Assembly (NCBI GenBank): GCA_045531905.1
Contig: JAZSEY010000028.1
Span: forward strand, 1 to 64,000
Reading direction: 5' to 3'
DNA length: 64,000 nucleotides
Source of the DNA: RGIG6919 sp045531905
GTDB taxonomy: Bacteria > Bacillota > Clostridia > Lachnospirales > Lachnospiraceae
Every line of letters begins with the position of its first letter. Position 1 is the stretch's first letter. Made by a program: the position numbers and the translations under genes. This document shows, one piece after another, positions 7,808-16,137 of this stretch. Below the pieces are notes generated by a model. The model saw nothing but the letters and a program-made list of their open reading frames with translations, was not told the DNA's origin and ran no database searches.

Positions 7808-8604
7808 TAGAAAAGAACGCAATAGTTAATAGACTTGATACGATGTGGGTGGGACGACAGATTGTTTGTTTTGAGCAGACAGATTCCACTAACACGCAAG
7901 GGAAAATACTGGTGCAAAATGGTGCAGAACACGGCACTTTGATAATAGCGGACCAACAGACTGCCGGTAAAGGCAGACTTGGAAGAACCTGGGTGTCACC
8001 ATCTGGTGAGTCTATTTACATGACTTTAATATTGAAGCCTGATATATCCGTGGAAAATGTATCTATGCTGACGCTGGTTGCCGCAATGGCTGTGGTGAAG
8101 GCTGTGGAACAGTTACAGATTACCACGGATTGTGTGATTAAATGGCCCAATGATATTGTAGTAAATAAGAAAAAAGTCTGTGGCATTTTAACAGAGATGA
8201 CCACAGAGCAGAATCAGATTCAAGGTGTGTTGATAGGTATTGGTATCAATGCCAATACTACAGAATTTGCAGAAGAGATTCGAGAAATTGCTACCTCGTT
8301 TTATAAGGAAACGGGATGTCAAGTGAACCGAGAAATATTGATTGCAGAAGTGATGAACCAGTTTGAAAAATATTATGATTTATTTTCAAGAACGCAGGAT
8401 ATGTCAGCGTTAGTTGATGATTATAACGGTAAACTTGTTCATTGTGGTCAAAAGGTCTACTTGAATGATGGCCATGAGAAAAAATGCGTAAAAGCGCTAG
8501 GGATTGATGAGCGCGGTGCATTGTTGGTGGAGGATGAGCAAGGTAGTGTACAGGCAGTTATTTCCGGAGAAATATCCATACGAGGTCTATATGGATATGT
8601 GTGA
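7804..8604 (+). CDS. birA: Biotin-[acetyl-CoA-carboxylase] ligase, monofunctional
   Basis: Attaches biotin to carboxylase carrier domains through biotinyl-AMP. The 266-residue protein starts directly with the catalytic domain: STNTQGK, then the GKGRLGRTW ATP/biotin loop, the KWPNDIVV motif with the catalytic-site lysine, a GILTEM strand and a C-terminal SH3-like domain. The N-terminal winged helix of bifunctional BirA is absent, so it cannot act as a biotin repressor in the usual way. It overlaps the preceding membrane protein gene by four bases. Confidence 0.93.
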   Translation: MIEKNAIVNRLDTMWVGRQIVCFEQTDSTNTQGKILVQNGAEHGTLIIADQQTAGKGRLGRTWVSPSGESIYMTLILKPDISVENVSMLTLVAAMAVVKAVEQLQITTDCVIKWPNDIVVNKKKVCGILTEMTTEQNQIQGVLIGIGINANTTEFAEEIREIATSFYKETGCQVNREILIAEVMNQFEKYYDLFSRTQDMSALVDDYNGKLVHCGQKVYLNDGHEKKCVKALGIDERGALLVEDEQGSVQAVISGEISIRGLYGYV

Positions 8605-8636
8605 GAATTTGGTTTCATTTTTTTATTGCTTTACTA

Positions 8637-8664
8637 TTGCAAAGTGTTAAAAAATATGTATAAT
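8637..8664 (+). promoter_or_regulatory. Predicted promoter of gdhA
   Basis: TTGCAA (8637-8642), a 16-base spacer and a consensus TATAAT (8659-8664). The leader is about 37 nt and ends in an AAGGAGG site. Confidence 0.65.
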
Positions 8665-8708
8665 AATTTTTGGAAAAGTAGTTAAAAAATAATAAGGAGG
8701 ACGAAGAT

Positions 8709-10043
8709 ATGTCATACGTTGATGAGGTATTGGAGGCAGTACAGAAGAAGAATGCAAGTGAGCCAGAGTTTTTGCAGGCAGTAGAGGAGGTTTTAAATTC
8801 ATTAAGACCTGTCATTGATGCAAACGAAGAGCTTTACAGAAGAGAGGCTGTGTTAGAGAGAATTACAGAGCCAGATAGAATGATTATGTTCAGAGTACCT
8901 TGGGTAGATGACAAGGGCCAGGTTCAGGTAAATAGAGGTTATCGTGTACAGTTTAACAATGCTATCGGACCATACAAGGGAGGTTTAAGACTTCATCCTT
9001 CAGTAAATCTTGGTATTATCAAGTTCTTAGGCTTTGAGCAGATTTTCAAGAACTCGCTTACAAGCTTACCAATCGGTGGTGGTAAGGGTGGTTCTGACTT
9101 TGATCCTAAGGGCAAGTCAGATAGAGAGATTATGGCATTCTGCCAGAGCTTCATGAATGAGCTTTACAAGTACATTGGTGCTGATACAGACGTGCCTGCC
9201 GGTGATATCGGAACAGGTGCCAGAGAGATTGGTTATATGTTTGGTCAGTATAAGAAGATTCGTGGCGTGTTCGAGGGTGTGTTAACTGGTAAGGGATTAA
9301 CATACGGTGGTTCATTAGCAAGAACACAGGCTACAGGTTATGGTTTATTATACTTTACAAGAGAGATGTTAAAGGCTAATAATGATGATATTGCAGGAAA
9401 GACTGTTGCAGTATCTGGTGCAGGTAATGTTGCTATTTACGCTATTGAGAAGGCACAGCAGATGGGTGCTAAGCCAGTAACATGTTCAGATTCTACAGGT
9501 TGGATTTATGATCCAGACGGAATTGACCTTGCTTTATTAAAGGAAGTAAAGGAAGTAAAGAGAGCACGTTTAACAGAGTACGCTGCTGCTCGTCCAAACG
9601 CTGAGTACCATGAAGGTAAGGGTGTATGGAGTGTGAAGTGTGATATTGCTCTTCCATGTGCAACTCAGAATGAGCTTCATCTTGAGGATGCTAAGATGTT
9701 AGTGGCAAATGGTTGCAAGGCTGTTGCTGAGGGTGCTAATATGCCTACTACATTAGATGCTACAAAGTATTTACAGGAGAATGGTGTGTTATTTGCACCA
9801 GGTAAGGCTGCAAATGCCGGTGGTGTTGCTACATCTGCATTAGAGATGTCTCAGAACTCTGAGAGACTTTCTTGGAGCTTCGAGGAGGTTGATTCTAAGT
9901 TAGAGAATATCATGATTAATATCTTCCATAACTTAGATGATGCTGCTAAGCGTTACGATAAGGCTGGCGACTATGTAGCAGGTGCTAATATCGCAGGTTT
10001 TGAGAAGGTAGTAAATGCTATGTTGGCACAAGGCGTTTGCTAA
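8709..10043 (+). CDS. gdhA: NADP-type glutamate dehydrogenase
   Basis: A 444-residue hexameric-type enzyme that aminates 2-oxoglutarate to glutamate, a main route of ammonium assimilation in gut Clostridia. Visible are the substrate-binding GPYKGGLRLHPSV segment, the catalytic lysine in PIGGGKGGSDFDPK, an Asp in PAGDIGTGAREIG and the Rossmann motif VSGAGNVA. The length matches the bacterial NADP-specific class. Codon use is strongly biased (AAG, GGT, TTA), as expected for abundant proteins. It is monocistronic, with its own promoter and terminator. glnN at the end of the window supplies the companion ammonium-assimilation reaction. Confidence 0.97.
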   Translation: MSYVDEVLEAVQKKNASEPEFLQAVEEVLNSLRPVIDANEELYRREAVLERITEPDRMIMFRVPWVDDKGQVQVNRGYRVQFNNAIGPYKGGLRLHPSVNLGIIKFLGFEQIFKNSLTSLPIGGGKGGSDFDPKGKSDREIMAFCQSFMNELYKYIGADTDVPAGDIGTGAREIGYMFGQYKKIRGVFEGVLTGKGLTYGGSLARTQATGYGLLYFTREMLKANNDDIAGKTVAVSGAGNVAIYAIEKAQQMGAKPVTCSDSTGWIYDPDGIDLALLKEVKEVKRARLTEYAAARPNAEYHEGKGVWSVKCDIALPCATQNELHLEDAKMLVANGCKAVAEGANMPTTLDATKYLQENGVLFAPGKAANAGGVATSALEMSQNSERLSWSFEEVDSKLENIMINIFHNLDDAAKRYDKAGDYVAGANIAGFEKVVNAMLAQGVC

Positions 10044-10070
10044 TATTATAATAAAAAATAAGTGACCGTA

Positions 10071-10108
10071 AAAACGTCCTGGAAATGTTGCGTTTCCAGG
10101 ACGTTTTG
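10071..10108 (+). terminator. Terminator after gdhA
   Basis: AAAACGTCCTGGAAA pairs with TTTCCAGGACGTTTT in a perfect 15-bp stem with a 6-base loop and a T run. Apparent coding from 10062 across this hairpin is spurious; the next gene starts at 10134. Confidence 0.92.
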
Positions 10109-10133
10109 TTATAATAAGCAAGAGGTGATTTAC

Positions 10134-10787
10134 ATGCAGTATACTACAATATTGTTTGATTTAGATGGAACTTTGACAGATCCGGGAATCGGTATTACCA
10201 ATTCGTTTATGTATGCACTAGAAAAATACAATATCAAGGTGAAAGATAGAAGTGAATTATATCCGTTGATTGGTCCACCGTTACCTGTGTCTTTTTCAGA
10301 ACATTTTGGGTTTGATGAGCAAAAATGTAAAGAGGCTATTGCGTATTACAGAGAGTATTATAGAGAAAAAGGACTGTTTGAAAATGAAGTGTATGAAGGC
10401 ATCGAGGGTGTATTACAGCACTTAAAGTATGCAGGATGTCAGTTGGCAGTTGCCACCTCAAAACCGGAACACTTTGCAAAGCAGATACTGGAGTATTTTC
10501 ATTTGGCAGAGTATTTTACTGTGATTGCCGGAAGCAATATGGACGAGAGTAGAGCGGAAAAGGCGGAAGTGATTCAGTATTGCTTGGAACAGCTTGGAGT
10601 GAATGATAAGTCGCAGGTTTTGATGATTGGAGATAGAAAGTATGATGTGATAGGTGGACATGCCTGTGATTTAAAGGTGATGGGTGTGTTATTTGGCTAT
10701 GGCAATGAAAAAGAGTTTATCGAGGCAGGAGCTGATTATATAGTTCCTACGGTAAATGCGATTGCAGAGTTTGTGTTATCAAAGTAG
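10134..10787 (+). CDS. HAD family hydrolase, phosphoglycolate phosphatase-like
   Basis: A 217-residue HAD phosphatase with a helical cap. Motif I DLDGTLTD (nucleophile and acid-base Asp) is at residues 10-17, motif II Thr in ATSKP, motif III the Lys before the last third, and motif IV GDRKYDV with the metal-binding aspartate. It resembles the Gph/PpaX group, which hydrolyses small phosphate esters; the substrate cannot be told from sequence. ATG 10134 is preceded by AGAGGTG. The RNase H gene follows 13 bases later. Confidence 0.85.
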   Translation: MQYTTILFDLDGTLTDPGIGITNSFMYALEKYNIKVKDRSELYPLIGPPLPVSFSEHFGFDEQKCKEAIAYYREYYREKGLFENEVYEGIEGVLQHLKYAGCQLAVATSKPEHFAKQILEYFHLAEYFTVIAGSNMDESRAEKAEVIQYCLEQLGVNDKSQVLMIGDRKYDVIGGHACDLKVMGVLFGYGNEKEFIEAGADYIVPTVNAIAEFVLSK

Positions 10788-10800
10788 GGAGACGGTTGTT

Positions 10801-11541
10801 ATGGCAACAAAAAAGAAAAAGTATTATGCTGTGCGAGTTGGACGTACTGAAGGCATTTTAGATACATGGGAAGCATGCGAAGCCAGCATTAAAGGCTATC
10901 CGGGAGCTGTACATAAAAGCTTTTCAAAACTCGAAGACGCAGAAGCATATTTGCAAAGTGGTGCAGATGGGATTATCACAAAAAAACAGAGCAAAACAGT
11001 CTCAAATAACGATAATGATTTGAAAAATGTGATAATTTCATTTCCGTTGTCACCGAAAGAGGTGGTTGCTTACGTGGATGGAAGCTATCAGGCAGGTATA
11101 GATACTTATGCGTTTGGCTGTGTATTTTTGTTGTTTGAAGGGACTATGCATGGTGTTTGTGGAAACGGAAAGAATCCAGAGGCTGCAGCACTTCGGAATG
11201 TGACCGGAGAAATGCAAGGTGCTATGTTTGCTGTGCAGTCTGCCATTCGTGATGGATATGAAGTTATTGATATTTGTTATGATTATGCAGGGATTGAACA
11301 GTGGGTGACCGGAGGCTGGAAGACAAATCGCGAGCTAACAAGAATTTATGCGGAAACAATGAACCGATGGGGCAAGCAGATACAAATTCGTTTTCATAAG
11401 GTGGCAGCACATAGTAATCAGGAGTTTAATGATTTGGCCGACCAGATGGCAAAGCGTGGAATCACAGAAGCAAAAGGAACACCGGAGTTTAAAACTATAA
11501 AAGAATATGAATTGATTGATAGAAATCTGACATCATTTTAA
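10801..11541 (+). CDS. rnhA: Ribonuclease H with N-terminal viroplasmin domain
   Basis: Cleaves RNA in RNA-DNA hybrids. The 246-residue protein has an N-terminal caulimovirus-viroplasmin-type hybrid-binding domain (residues 6-53: KYYAVRVGR, then GYPGAVHKSF) and a C-terminal RNase H fold. The four metal-binding residues are visible: D93 (YVDGSY), E137 (GEMQG), D161 (YDYAG) and D211 (FNDLAD). The start is ATG 10801 after GGGAGA; upstream in-frame codons lie in the HAD gene. It is typical of anaerobic Firmicutes, and the hybrid-binding domain raises processivity in known homologues. Confidence 0.93.
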   Translation: MATKKKKYYAVRVGRTEGILDTWEACEASIKGYPGAVHKSFSKLEDAEAYLQSGADGIITKKQSKTVSNNDNDLKNVIISFPLSPKEVVAYVDGSYQAGIDTYAFGCVFLLFEGTMHGVCGNGKNPEAAALRNVTGEMQGAMFAVQSAIRDGYEVIDICYDYAGIEQWVTGGWKTNRELTRIYAETMNRWGKQIQIRFHKVAAHSNQEFNDLADQMAKRGITEAKGTPEFKTIKEYELIDRNLTSF

Positions 11542-11564
11542 GCCATCATTTTGATGGCTTTTTG
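11541..11564 (+). terminator. Terminator after the RNase H gene
   Basis: AGCCATCA and TGATGGCT form an 8-bp stem with a 4-base TTTT loop, followed by a T run. The stem begins at the stop codon. Confidence 0.85.
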
Positions 11565-11565
11565 C

Positions 11566-11594
11566 TTGTAAAAGTCGCATAAATCGAGTATCAT
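11566..11594 (+). promoter_or_regulatory. Predicted promoter of the TPR-like gene and hflX
   Basis: TTGTAA (11566-11571), a 17-base spacer and TATCAT (11589-11594). Transcription would begin near 11601, downstream of the ATG at 11597, which argues for the later start at 11633 for the next gene. Confidence 0.55.
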
Positions 11595-11632
11595 ATATGA
11601 TAGGTATGAAAAAGTGTGGAAGGCCAGTATAT

Positions 11633-12520
11633 ATGATGCAGAATTTGGGGACAATTAATAGAAATAGAAAAACAAAGAATTACCGCAGTCGCTCACAGTA
11701 TGGCACATTAACTGGAATTATCATAGTTATTGCTATCCTGTTATTTATAGCGTGTGCGGTTTTGTTTTTATTATGGGTCAGAAAGAATTCGGCAAGGCTG
11801 GATGCGATTCAGCAATATGAAAACGGACAACTGGCAGAATCCATTATGGCAATGGATACTGTCCTTACCATGTGGGCTCCCTTCGATGGGGAATTAGATG
11901 AAGACATGCTTTTGTATAAAGGTGATGCTTATATGAAGCAGGGAGATTTTGCCAGTGCAAAGATAGTCTACGAGATCTTAGAAAATCAAGTGAAGAGTAG
12001 ATTAGAAGGATTGAAAACGGAAGATAAGCAATATGATGAAGCAGCAAAAAAGCAAGAGAAAGCAACGCTGTATCATCAAATGGCTATGGGACTATCGTCC
12101 TATGCGGTAGGCAATTACCAAGATGCAGTAGAGCAGTTATTGCCGATTACAGGTAACAATGCCATTTTACATTTGTATGTGGGAAGTGCATACAGACAAT
12201 TGGATATGGTGGATGAGATGATGGAACAGTTTGCATATTACAGTGAACAGTATGGTGCAAGTGGTTATGTCAGTGCAGAGTTGGCTTCCTATTATTTGAA
12301 TGTTGGTGAATATGAAAAAGCAAAGCTTGAGATTGATGCAGGTCTTTCCTGCCATGATGGATTTGAACGGGAAATTCAGTGGGCAGAGATTGTATATTTG
12401 GAAAAGACATTGCAGTTTGACGAAGCTTATGAAAAAATGGAAGCATATCGCGGTACATATTCCTTAACTGAGGAAGAAGAAAAGGAATATATTTTTATAA
12501 AAACCAGAAATGGCTTATAA
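11633..12520 (+). CDS. Membrane-anchored TPR-like protein
   Basis: Not assigned to a named family. A basic N terminus of about 22 residues precedes one strong membrane helix (starting TLTGIIIVIAILLF), leaving a cytoplasmic N terminus and a long, mostly helical external domain. The repeated pattern of paired helices with Gly/Ala/Tyr positions suggests tetratricopeptide repeats, a scaffold for protein contacts. ATG 11633 is chosen because GGAAGG (11618-11623) lies about ten bases upstream and the predicted transcript starts after 11597. hflX follows at 11 bases. Confidence 0.6.
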   Translation: MMQNLGTINRNRKTKNYRSRSQYGTLTGIIIVIAILLFIACAVLFLLWVRKNSARLDAIQQYENGQLAESIMAMDTVLTMWAPFDGELDEDMLLYKGDAYMKQGDFASAKIVYEILENQVKSRLEGLKTEDKQYDEAAKKQEKATLYHQMAMGLSSYAVGNYQDAVEQLLPITGNNAILHLYVGSAYRQLDMVDEMMEQFAYYSEQYGASGYVSAELASYYLNVGEYEKAKLEIDAGLSCHDGFEREIQWAEIVYLEKTLQFDEAYEKMEAYRGTYSLTEEEEKEYIFIKTRNGL

Positions 12521-12531
12521 TAGAGGTATTT

Positions 12532-13611
12532 ATGATAGAGACAGAAAAGCAGATGGAACGGGTTATTTTAGTCGGTGTACAGCTTCCTAATGGGCAGGAT
12601 GCAGAGGGGTCTGTGTCAGAACTTTCTGAATTGGTTAAAACGGCAGGGGCTGAGACTTTGGATACTATGATTCAAAAGTTACCGCGAATTCATCCGGGAA
12701 CATATATCGGTAGTGGAAAGGTTGAAGAATTACAAATGTTGATTCGTATGCATGATGCTACCGGAATCGTATGTGATGATGAACTTTCACCGGCTCAGAT
12801 GAAGAATTTGGAGGAGTTACTTGGTGTGAAGGTTATGGACCGCACCATGGTTATTTTGGATATTTTTGCAAAGCGGGCAAATACCAGTGAAGGTAAGATT
12901 CAAGTTGAATTGGCACAGCTTCGCTATCAGGCAACGAGATTAACAGGAAAAGGTACTGCCATGTCGAGATTGGGTGGTGGTATTGGTACCAGAGGTCCTG
13001 GTGAAAAGAAACTGGAAGTGGATAGACGATTAATTCATAATCGTATTTCTAAGTTAAAAAAGGAATTGGAAAAGGTAGTCCGACATAGAGATGTACAAAG
13101 AAAACAACGTATGGGACAGTCTGATCCGGTAGTTTGTATTGTTGGTTATACCAATGCAGGAAAATCCACCTTGCTTAACCATTTGACAGGTGCGAAGGTT
13201 CTGGCGGAAGACCAGTTGTTTGCAACCTTAGACCCTACAACCAGAAGTTATCGAACCTTGGATGGGAAGAAGTTATTATTTACAGATACGGTAGGATTTA
13301 TCAATAAGTTACCCCATCATTTGATTCAGGCATTTCGCTCTACTTTGGAAGAGGCAAAATATGCGGATGTGATATTGCATGTGGTGGATTGTTCTAATCC
13401 GCAGATGGATATTCAGATGCATACAGTTTATGAAACCTTGAATCAGTTAGAGATTTCGGAAAAACCGGTGGTAACGGTATTTAATAAGATGGATTGTTTA
13501 GAGGAACAACCGATACTAAGAGATTTTAAAGCGGATAGAGTGGTATACGCTTCGGCACTAAGAAAAGAAGGATTTTCAGATATATTAGAGGCTGTGACCA
13601 GTCTTATTTAA
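12532..13611 (+). CDS. hflX: Ribosome-associated GTPase HflX
   Basis: A 359-residue GTPase that splits stalled ribosomes under stress. The N-terminal glycine-rich domain includes YIGSGKVEEL and the linker GTRGPGEKKLE; the G domain has G1 GYTNAGKST, G3 DTVGF and G4 NKMD. The C-terminal subdomain is short, which is common in Clostridia. A weak AGAGG site precedes the ATG at 12532. It lies between a TPR-like membrane protein and an HD-GYP protein, probably in one operon. Confidence 0.95.
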   Translation: MIETEKQMERVILVGVQLPNGQDAEGSVSELSELVKTAGAETLDTMIQKLPRIHPGTYIGSGKVEELQMLIRMHDATGIVCDDELSPAQMKNLEELLGVKVMDRTMVILDIFAKRANTSEGKIQVELAQLRYQATRLTGKGTAMSRLGGGIGTRGPGEKKLEVDRRLIHNRISKLKKELEKVVRHRDVQRKQRMGQSDPVVCIVGYTNAGKSTLLNHLTGAKVLAEDQLFATLDPTTRSYRTLDGKKLLFTDTVGFINKLPHHLIQAFRSTLEEAKYADVILHVVDCSNPQMDIQMHTVYETLNQLEISEKPVVTVFNKMDCLEEQPILRDFKADRVVYASALRKEGFSDILEAVTSLI

Positions 13612-13634
13612 TAGTATAGAAAGGAGGTAGTAAT

Positions 13635-15041
13635 ATGCGTTTTGTTGAGATTGAAGAGTTGGAAGTTGGTATGCAACCGGCTGAAGATATTTATGATGAT
13701 GATGATGTGTTATTACTGGACTCCACCAAGAAATTAGATGAGCAGTATATTAATGGTCTTCGCAATATGAAGATTTTGGGCATCTATATTGAGGATTATT
13801 TATCTAAGGATGTCGTGATTAAGAATGCCATTAGCCATAGACAGAGACGTAAGACTGTTGAGTCGTTAAAAAATATGGATATTGCAGCTGGTATGACAGA
13901 GGCAAAGTCTATTGTTGCGGGCATTGTTAACAATAATGATATTTCTTTAGATATGAAGGATATGCGAACCTTTGATGATTATACCTATTTCCATTCGGTA
14001 AATGTGGCAGTGCTGGCTACTTTGATTGGAAAAGGATATGGTCTGAATAGCCGTGATTTGGTGGCGCTTTGTATTGCCGGATTGTTCCATGACTTGGGTA
14101 AGACGAAAGTGGATGTTAGTGTGCTCAATAAACCGGGCAGGCTAGATCAAGAAGAATTTAATCAAATCAAAAAGCACGTAAATTATTCCTATGATTTGTT
14201 GGCATCCCGTTCGGATATTGATGAACAGGCAAAATTGGCAGCGTTATATCATCATGAGAATTTTGATGGAACCGGATATCCGGAAGGTTTGGCAGGGGAA
14301 AAAATTCCACTGTTTGCCAGAATTTTGAGAGTTGCAGATGTTTATGATTCTCTTATTTCAAAACGACCATATAAGGAACCGTTCCCGGTTACGGAAACGA
14401 TTGAGTATTTATTGGGTGGTTGCGGTACCTTGTTTGACAGTAGAGTGGTGTATGCATTTTTGCGAGCAGTGCCTATTTATCCAAAGGGACAAAAGGTGCG
14501 TTTGTCAGATGGAAGAGAAGGTTTTGTGGTTTCTAATAATATTGAGAATCCATTGCGTCCAACTGTCAGATTGTTTACTGGAGAAGATATTGATTTGGCA
14601 GGCCCAAGACATTTGACATTGTCTATCGCAGTTACATTAGATCAAAGTCCGGATTTTAGCGATGAATTGCAACGTAGAAAACAGTGGAGAAAAAATGAAT
14701 ACAAAAAAATTATGGTATGTGATGAAAAGGCTGAGTACGAAGTGTTAGATGTGGATTATGATCTTGATTTTCATGAAACTATGAAGTCGCTTGTTACCGC
14801 TTTGGTAAAACATGGACAGCCAGATTTGTTAATTATACGTGTGCGTCCTGAGGGAGATGAGATTCCATTGATACTCAAATTGCGTCAGGCATATCCAAGT
14901 CTTAAGATTGTTGCAGTATTAGATAGTTACGATATGAAATTAATTGTAGATTTGGGACCGGCAAAACTGGCTGGATATATTATGAAACCGCAGGATATGC
15001 GTTCATTAGTAGAAAAGGTTGAAAATGTTTTATCATCATAA
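13635..15041 (+). CDS. HD-GYP phosphodiesterase with degenerate C-terminal receiver-like domain
   Basis: A 468-residue protein. An N-terminal segment of about 100 residues resembles the DUF3391-like region before many HD-GYP domains. The HD-GYP core follows with HSVNVAVLA, the HDLGK metal site and the HHENFDGTGYPEGL signature, all typical of c-di-GMP phosphodiesterases. The last 130 residues have the strand-helix pattern of a response-regulator receiver, but the expected phospho-acceptor Asp after the third strand is not there (LLIIRVRPEGD). The receiver-at-C-terminus order is also unusual. GGAGG precedes the ATG, and the gene follows hflX. Confidence 0.87.
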   Translation: MRFVEIEELEVGMQPAEDIYDDDDVLLLDSTKKLDEQYINGLRNMKILGIYIEDYLSKDVVIKNAISHRQRRKTVESLKNMDIAAGMTEAKSIVAGIVNNNDISLDMKDMRTFDDYTYFHSVNVAVLATLIGKGYGLNSRDLVALCIAGLFHDLGKTKVDVSVLNKPGRLDQEEFNQIKKHVNYSYDLLASRSDIDEQAKLAALYHHENFDGTGYPEGLAGEKIPLFARILRVADVYDSLISKRPYKEPFPVTETIEYLLGGCGTLFDSRVVYAFLRAVPIYPKGQKVRLSDGREGFVVSNNIENPLRPTVRLFTGEDIDLAGPRHLTLSIAVTLDQSPDFSDELQRRKQWRKNEYKKIMVCDEKAEYEVLDVDYDLDFHETMKSLVTALVKHGQPDLLIIRVRPEGDEIPLILKLRQAYPSLKIVAVLDSYDMKLIVDLGPAKLAGYIMKPQDMRSLVEKVENVLSS

Positions 15042-15076
15042 AAGGTCAGAAACGAATTGTTGTTTCTGACCTTTTT
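15041..15076. terminator. Bidirectional terminator between HD-GYP gene and bioY
   Basis: AAAGGTCAGAAAC and GTTTCTGACCTTT form a 13-bp stem with a T run on both strands. The stem overlaps the stop codons of both convergent genes. Confidence 0.92.
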
Positions 15077-15629
15077 ACGTATGAGAATGTATTTTGTTTA
15101 ATTGTGTTCGTATGCGTGGGCCAACATACAATGCAAGAAATATTTTAATGACATCCCCTGGAACATAGGGAAGTGTGCCAATGAATAGGGCAGTTTTTAA
15201 TGTTATGTTTGCGGTATAGACTAACCAGAGACTTCCCACGCCATATAACACTATTGTGCTTAATATGAATCCGAATATGTGTGATGTTCTTGATTGAAAT
15301 CTATGAATAAAGATATTTGCAATCAGAACGAGAGGGATATAAGCAAGGATATATCCGCCAGTTGGGCCAAATACTTTTCCAAATCCTCCGGAAAAACCGG
15401 AAAAAACGGGAATACCGGCAAGGCCGATGATGAGATATAAAATACAACTGAGAACAGCTTTTTTCCATGGCATGATGTATGCTATAAGATACAGACCAAA
15501 AGTGGCCAGTGAAATAGGAACCGGGGAAAATGGAATGGGTATTGCAATAGGACCCAGAATGCAAAGAATTGCCGTCATTAGGGCAACATAAGTAAAATTT
15601 TGAATGGATATGGTTGATGATGCTTTCAT
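15075..15629 (-). CDS. bioY: Biotin transporter BioY (ECF substrate-binding subunit)
   Basis: A 184-residue membrane protein with about six helices. Family signatures are the PIPFSPVPISL motif after the first helix, a GIPVFSGFSGG loop, FGPTGGYILAY and a C-terminal LPYVPGDVIKI. BioY binds biotin and works with a shared ECF module (EcfA/A'/T) encoded elsewhere, or alone at low affinity. No bio synthesis genes are nearby, so the cell probably imports biotin and uses the ligase at 7804 to attach it. It is monocistronic, with a strong promoter. Confidence 0.95.
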   Translation of the reverse strand: MKASSTISIQNFTYVALMTAILCILGPIAIPIPFSPVPISLATFGLYLIAYIMPWKKAVLSCILYLIIGLAGIPVFSGFSGGFGKVFGPTGGYILAYIPLVLIANIFIHRFQSRTSHIFGFILSTIVLYGVGSLWLVYTANITLKTALFIGTLPYVPGDVIKIFLALYVGPRIRTQLNKIHSHT

Positions 15630-15661
15630 GCGGCTGTTCCTTTCATTTTAATACTCAGCCT

Positions 15662-15690
15662 ATTTAAACATAATCAAAATGAGATGTCAA
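15662..15690 (-). promoter_or_regulatory. Predicted promoter of bioY
   Basis: On the minus strand TTGACA (15690-15685), a 17-base spacer and TTAAAT (15667-15662). No BirA-type dyad of the known form was seen near it, in line with the HTH-less ligase in this window. Confidence 0.65.
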
Positions 15691-15713
15691 TTGACTGTGG
15701 ATTGGGATTTTGT

Positions 15714-15742
15714 TTGTTTTATAGATGTGATTGTGCTATAAT
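15714..15742 (+). promoter_or_regulatory. Predicted promoter of the DUF6145-like gene, coaX and dus
   Basis: TTGTTT (15714-15719), a 17-base spacer and a consensus TATAAT (15737-15742), with a leader of about 25 nt to GAAGGAGAG and the ATG. It is divergent from the bioY promoter. Confidence 0.65.
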
Positions 15743-15774
15743 GTATGCGATTATTTTGAGGAAGGAGAGCAATT

Positions 15775-16110
15775 ATGTATCAAGACAAAATTGTACTTTG
15801 TGGTTCTTCTCAATATGAGCAGAAGTATTATCTGAATCCTGATTTTGAGTCATTACCGGATCAGATTCAAAAGGAATTGCAGATTATGTGTGTATTATAC
15901 ACAGAAGATATTGGTGGAATATTAACACTTGAGTTTGATGAGCAGGGGAATTTGGAATTTACAACCCAGGCAGACGAAGGTGATTTGTTATATGATGAGA
16001 TTGGAAGCGTATTGAAGATAAAACAGATTCGAGAGGAAAAGAGAGATTTATTAGAATCTTTGGAAATGTATTATCGCGTATTCTTCTTAAATGAGGATAT
16101 AGAAGGCTAG
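15775..16110 (+). CDS. Small acidic Lachnospiraceae protein (DUF6145-like)
   Basis: A 111-residue acidic protein that resembles, from memory, the DUF6145 family of Lachnospiraceae (VLCGSSQYEQKYYLN start, a CVLYTEDIGG strand and a C-terminal YYRVFFL helix). No function is known and no signal peptide, membrane helix or metal motif is visible. A good GGAGAG site precedes the ATG. coaX follows closely, so it may be co-expressed with coenzyme A synthesis. Confidence 0.6.
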   Translation: MYQDKIVLCGSSQYEQKYYLNPDFESLPDQIQKELQIMCVLYTEDIGGILTLEFDEQGNLEFTTQADEGDLLYDEIGSVLKIKQIREEKRDLLESLEMYYRVFFLNEDIEG

Positions 16111-16137
16111 AACAAATAGAGAAGGGTGGAAGGCTTT

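Noticed and set aside
10062..10133. Upstream extension of the HAD hydrolase
   Set aside because: It is encoded by the gdhA terminator hairpin, and a good binding site precedes ATG 10134.
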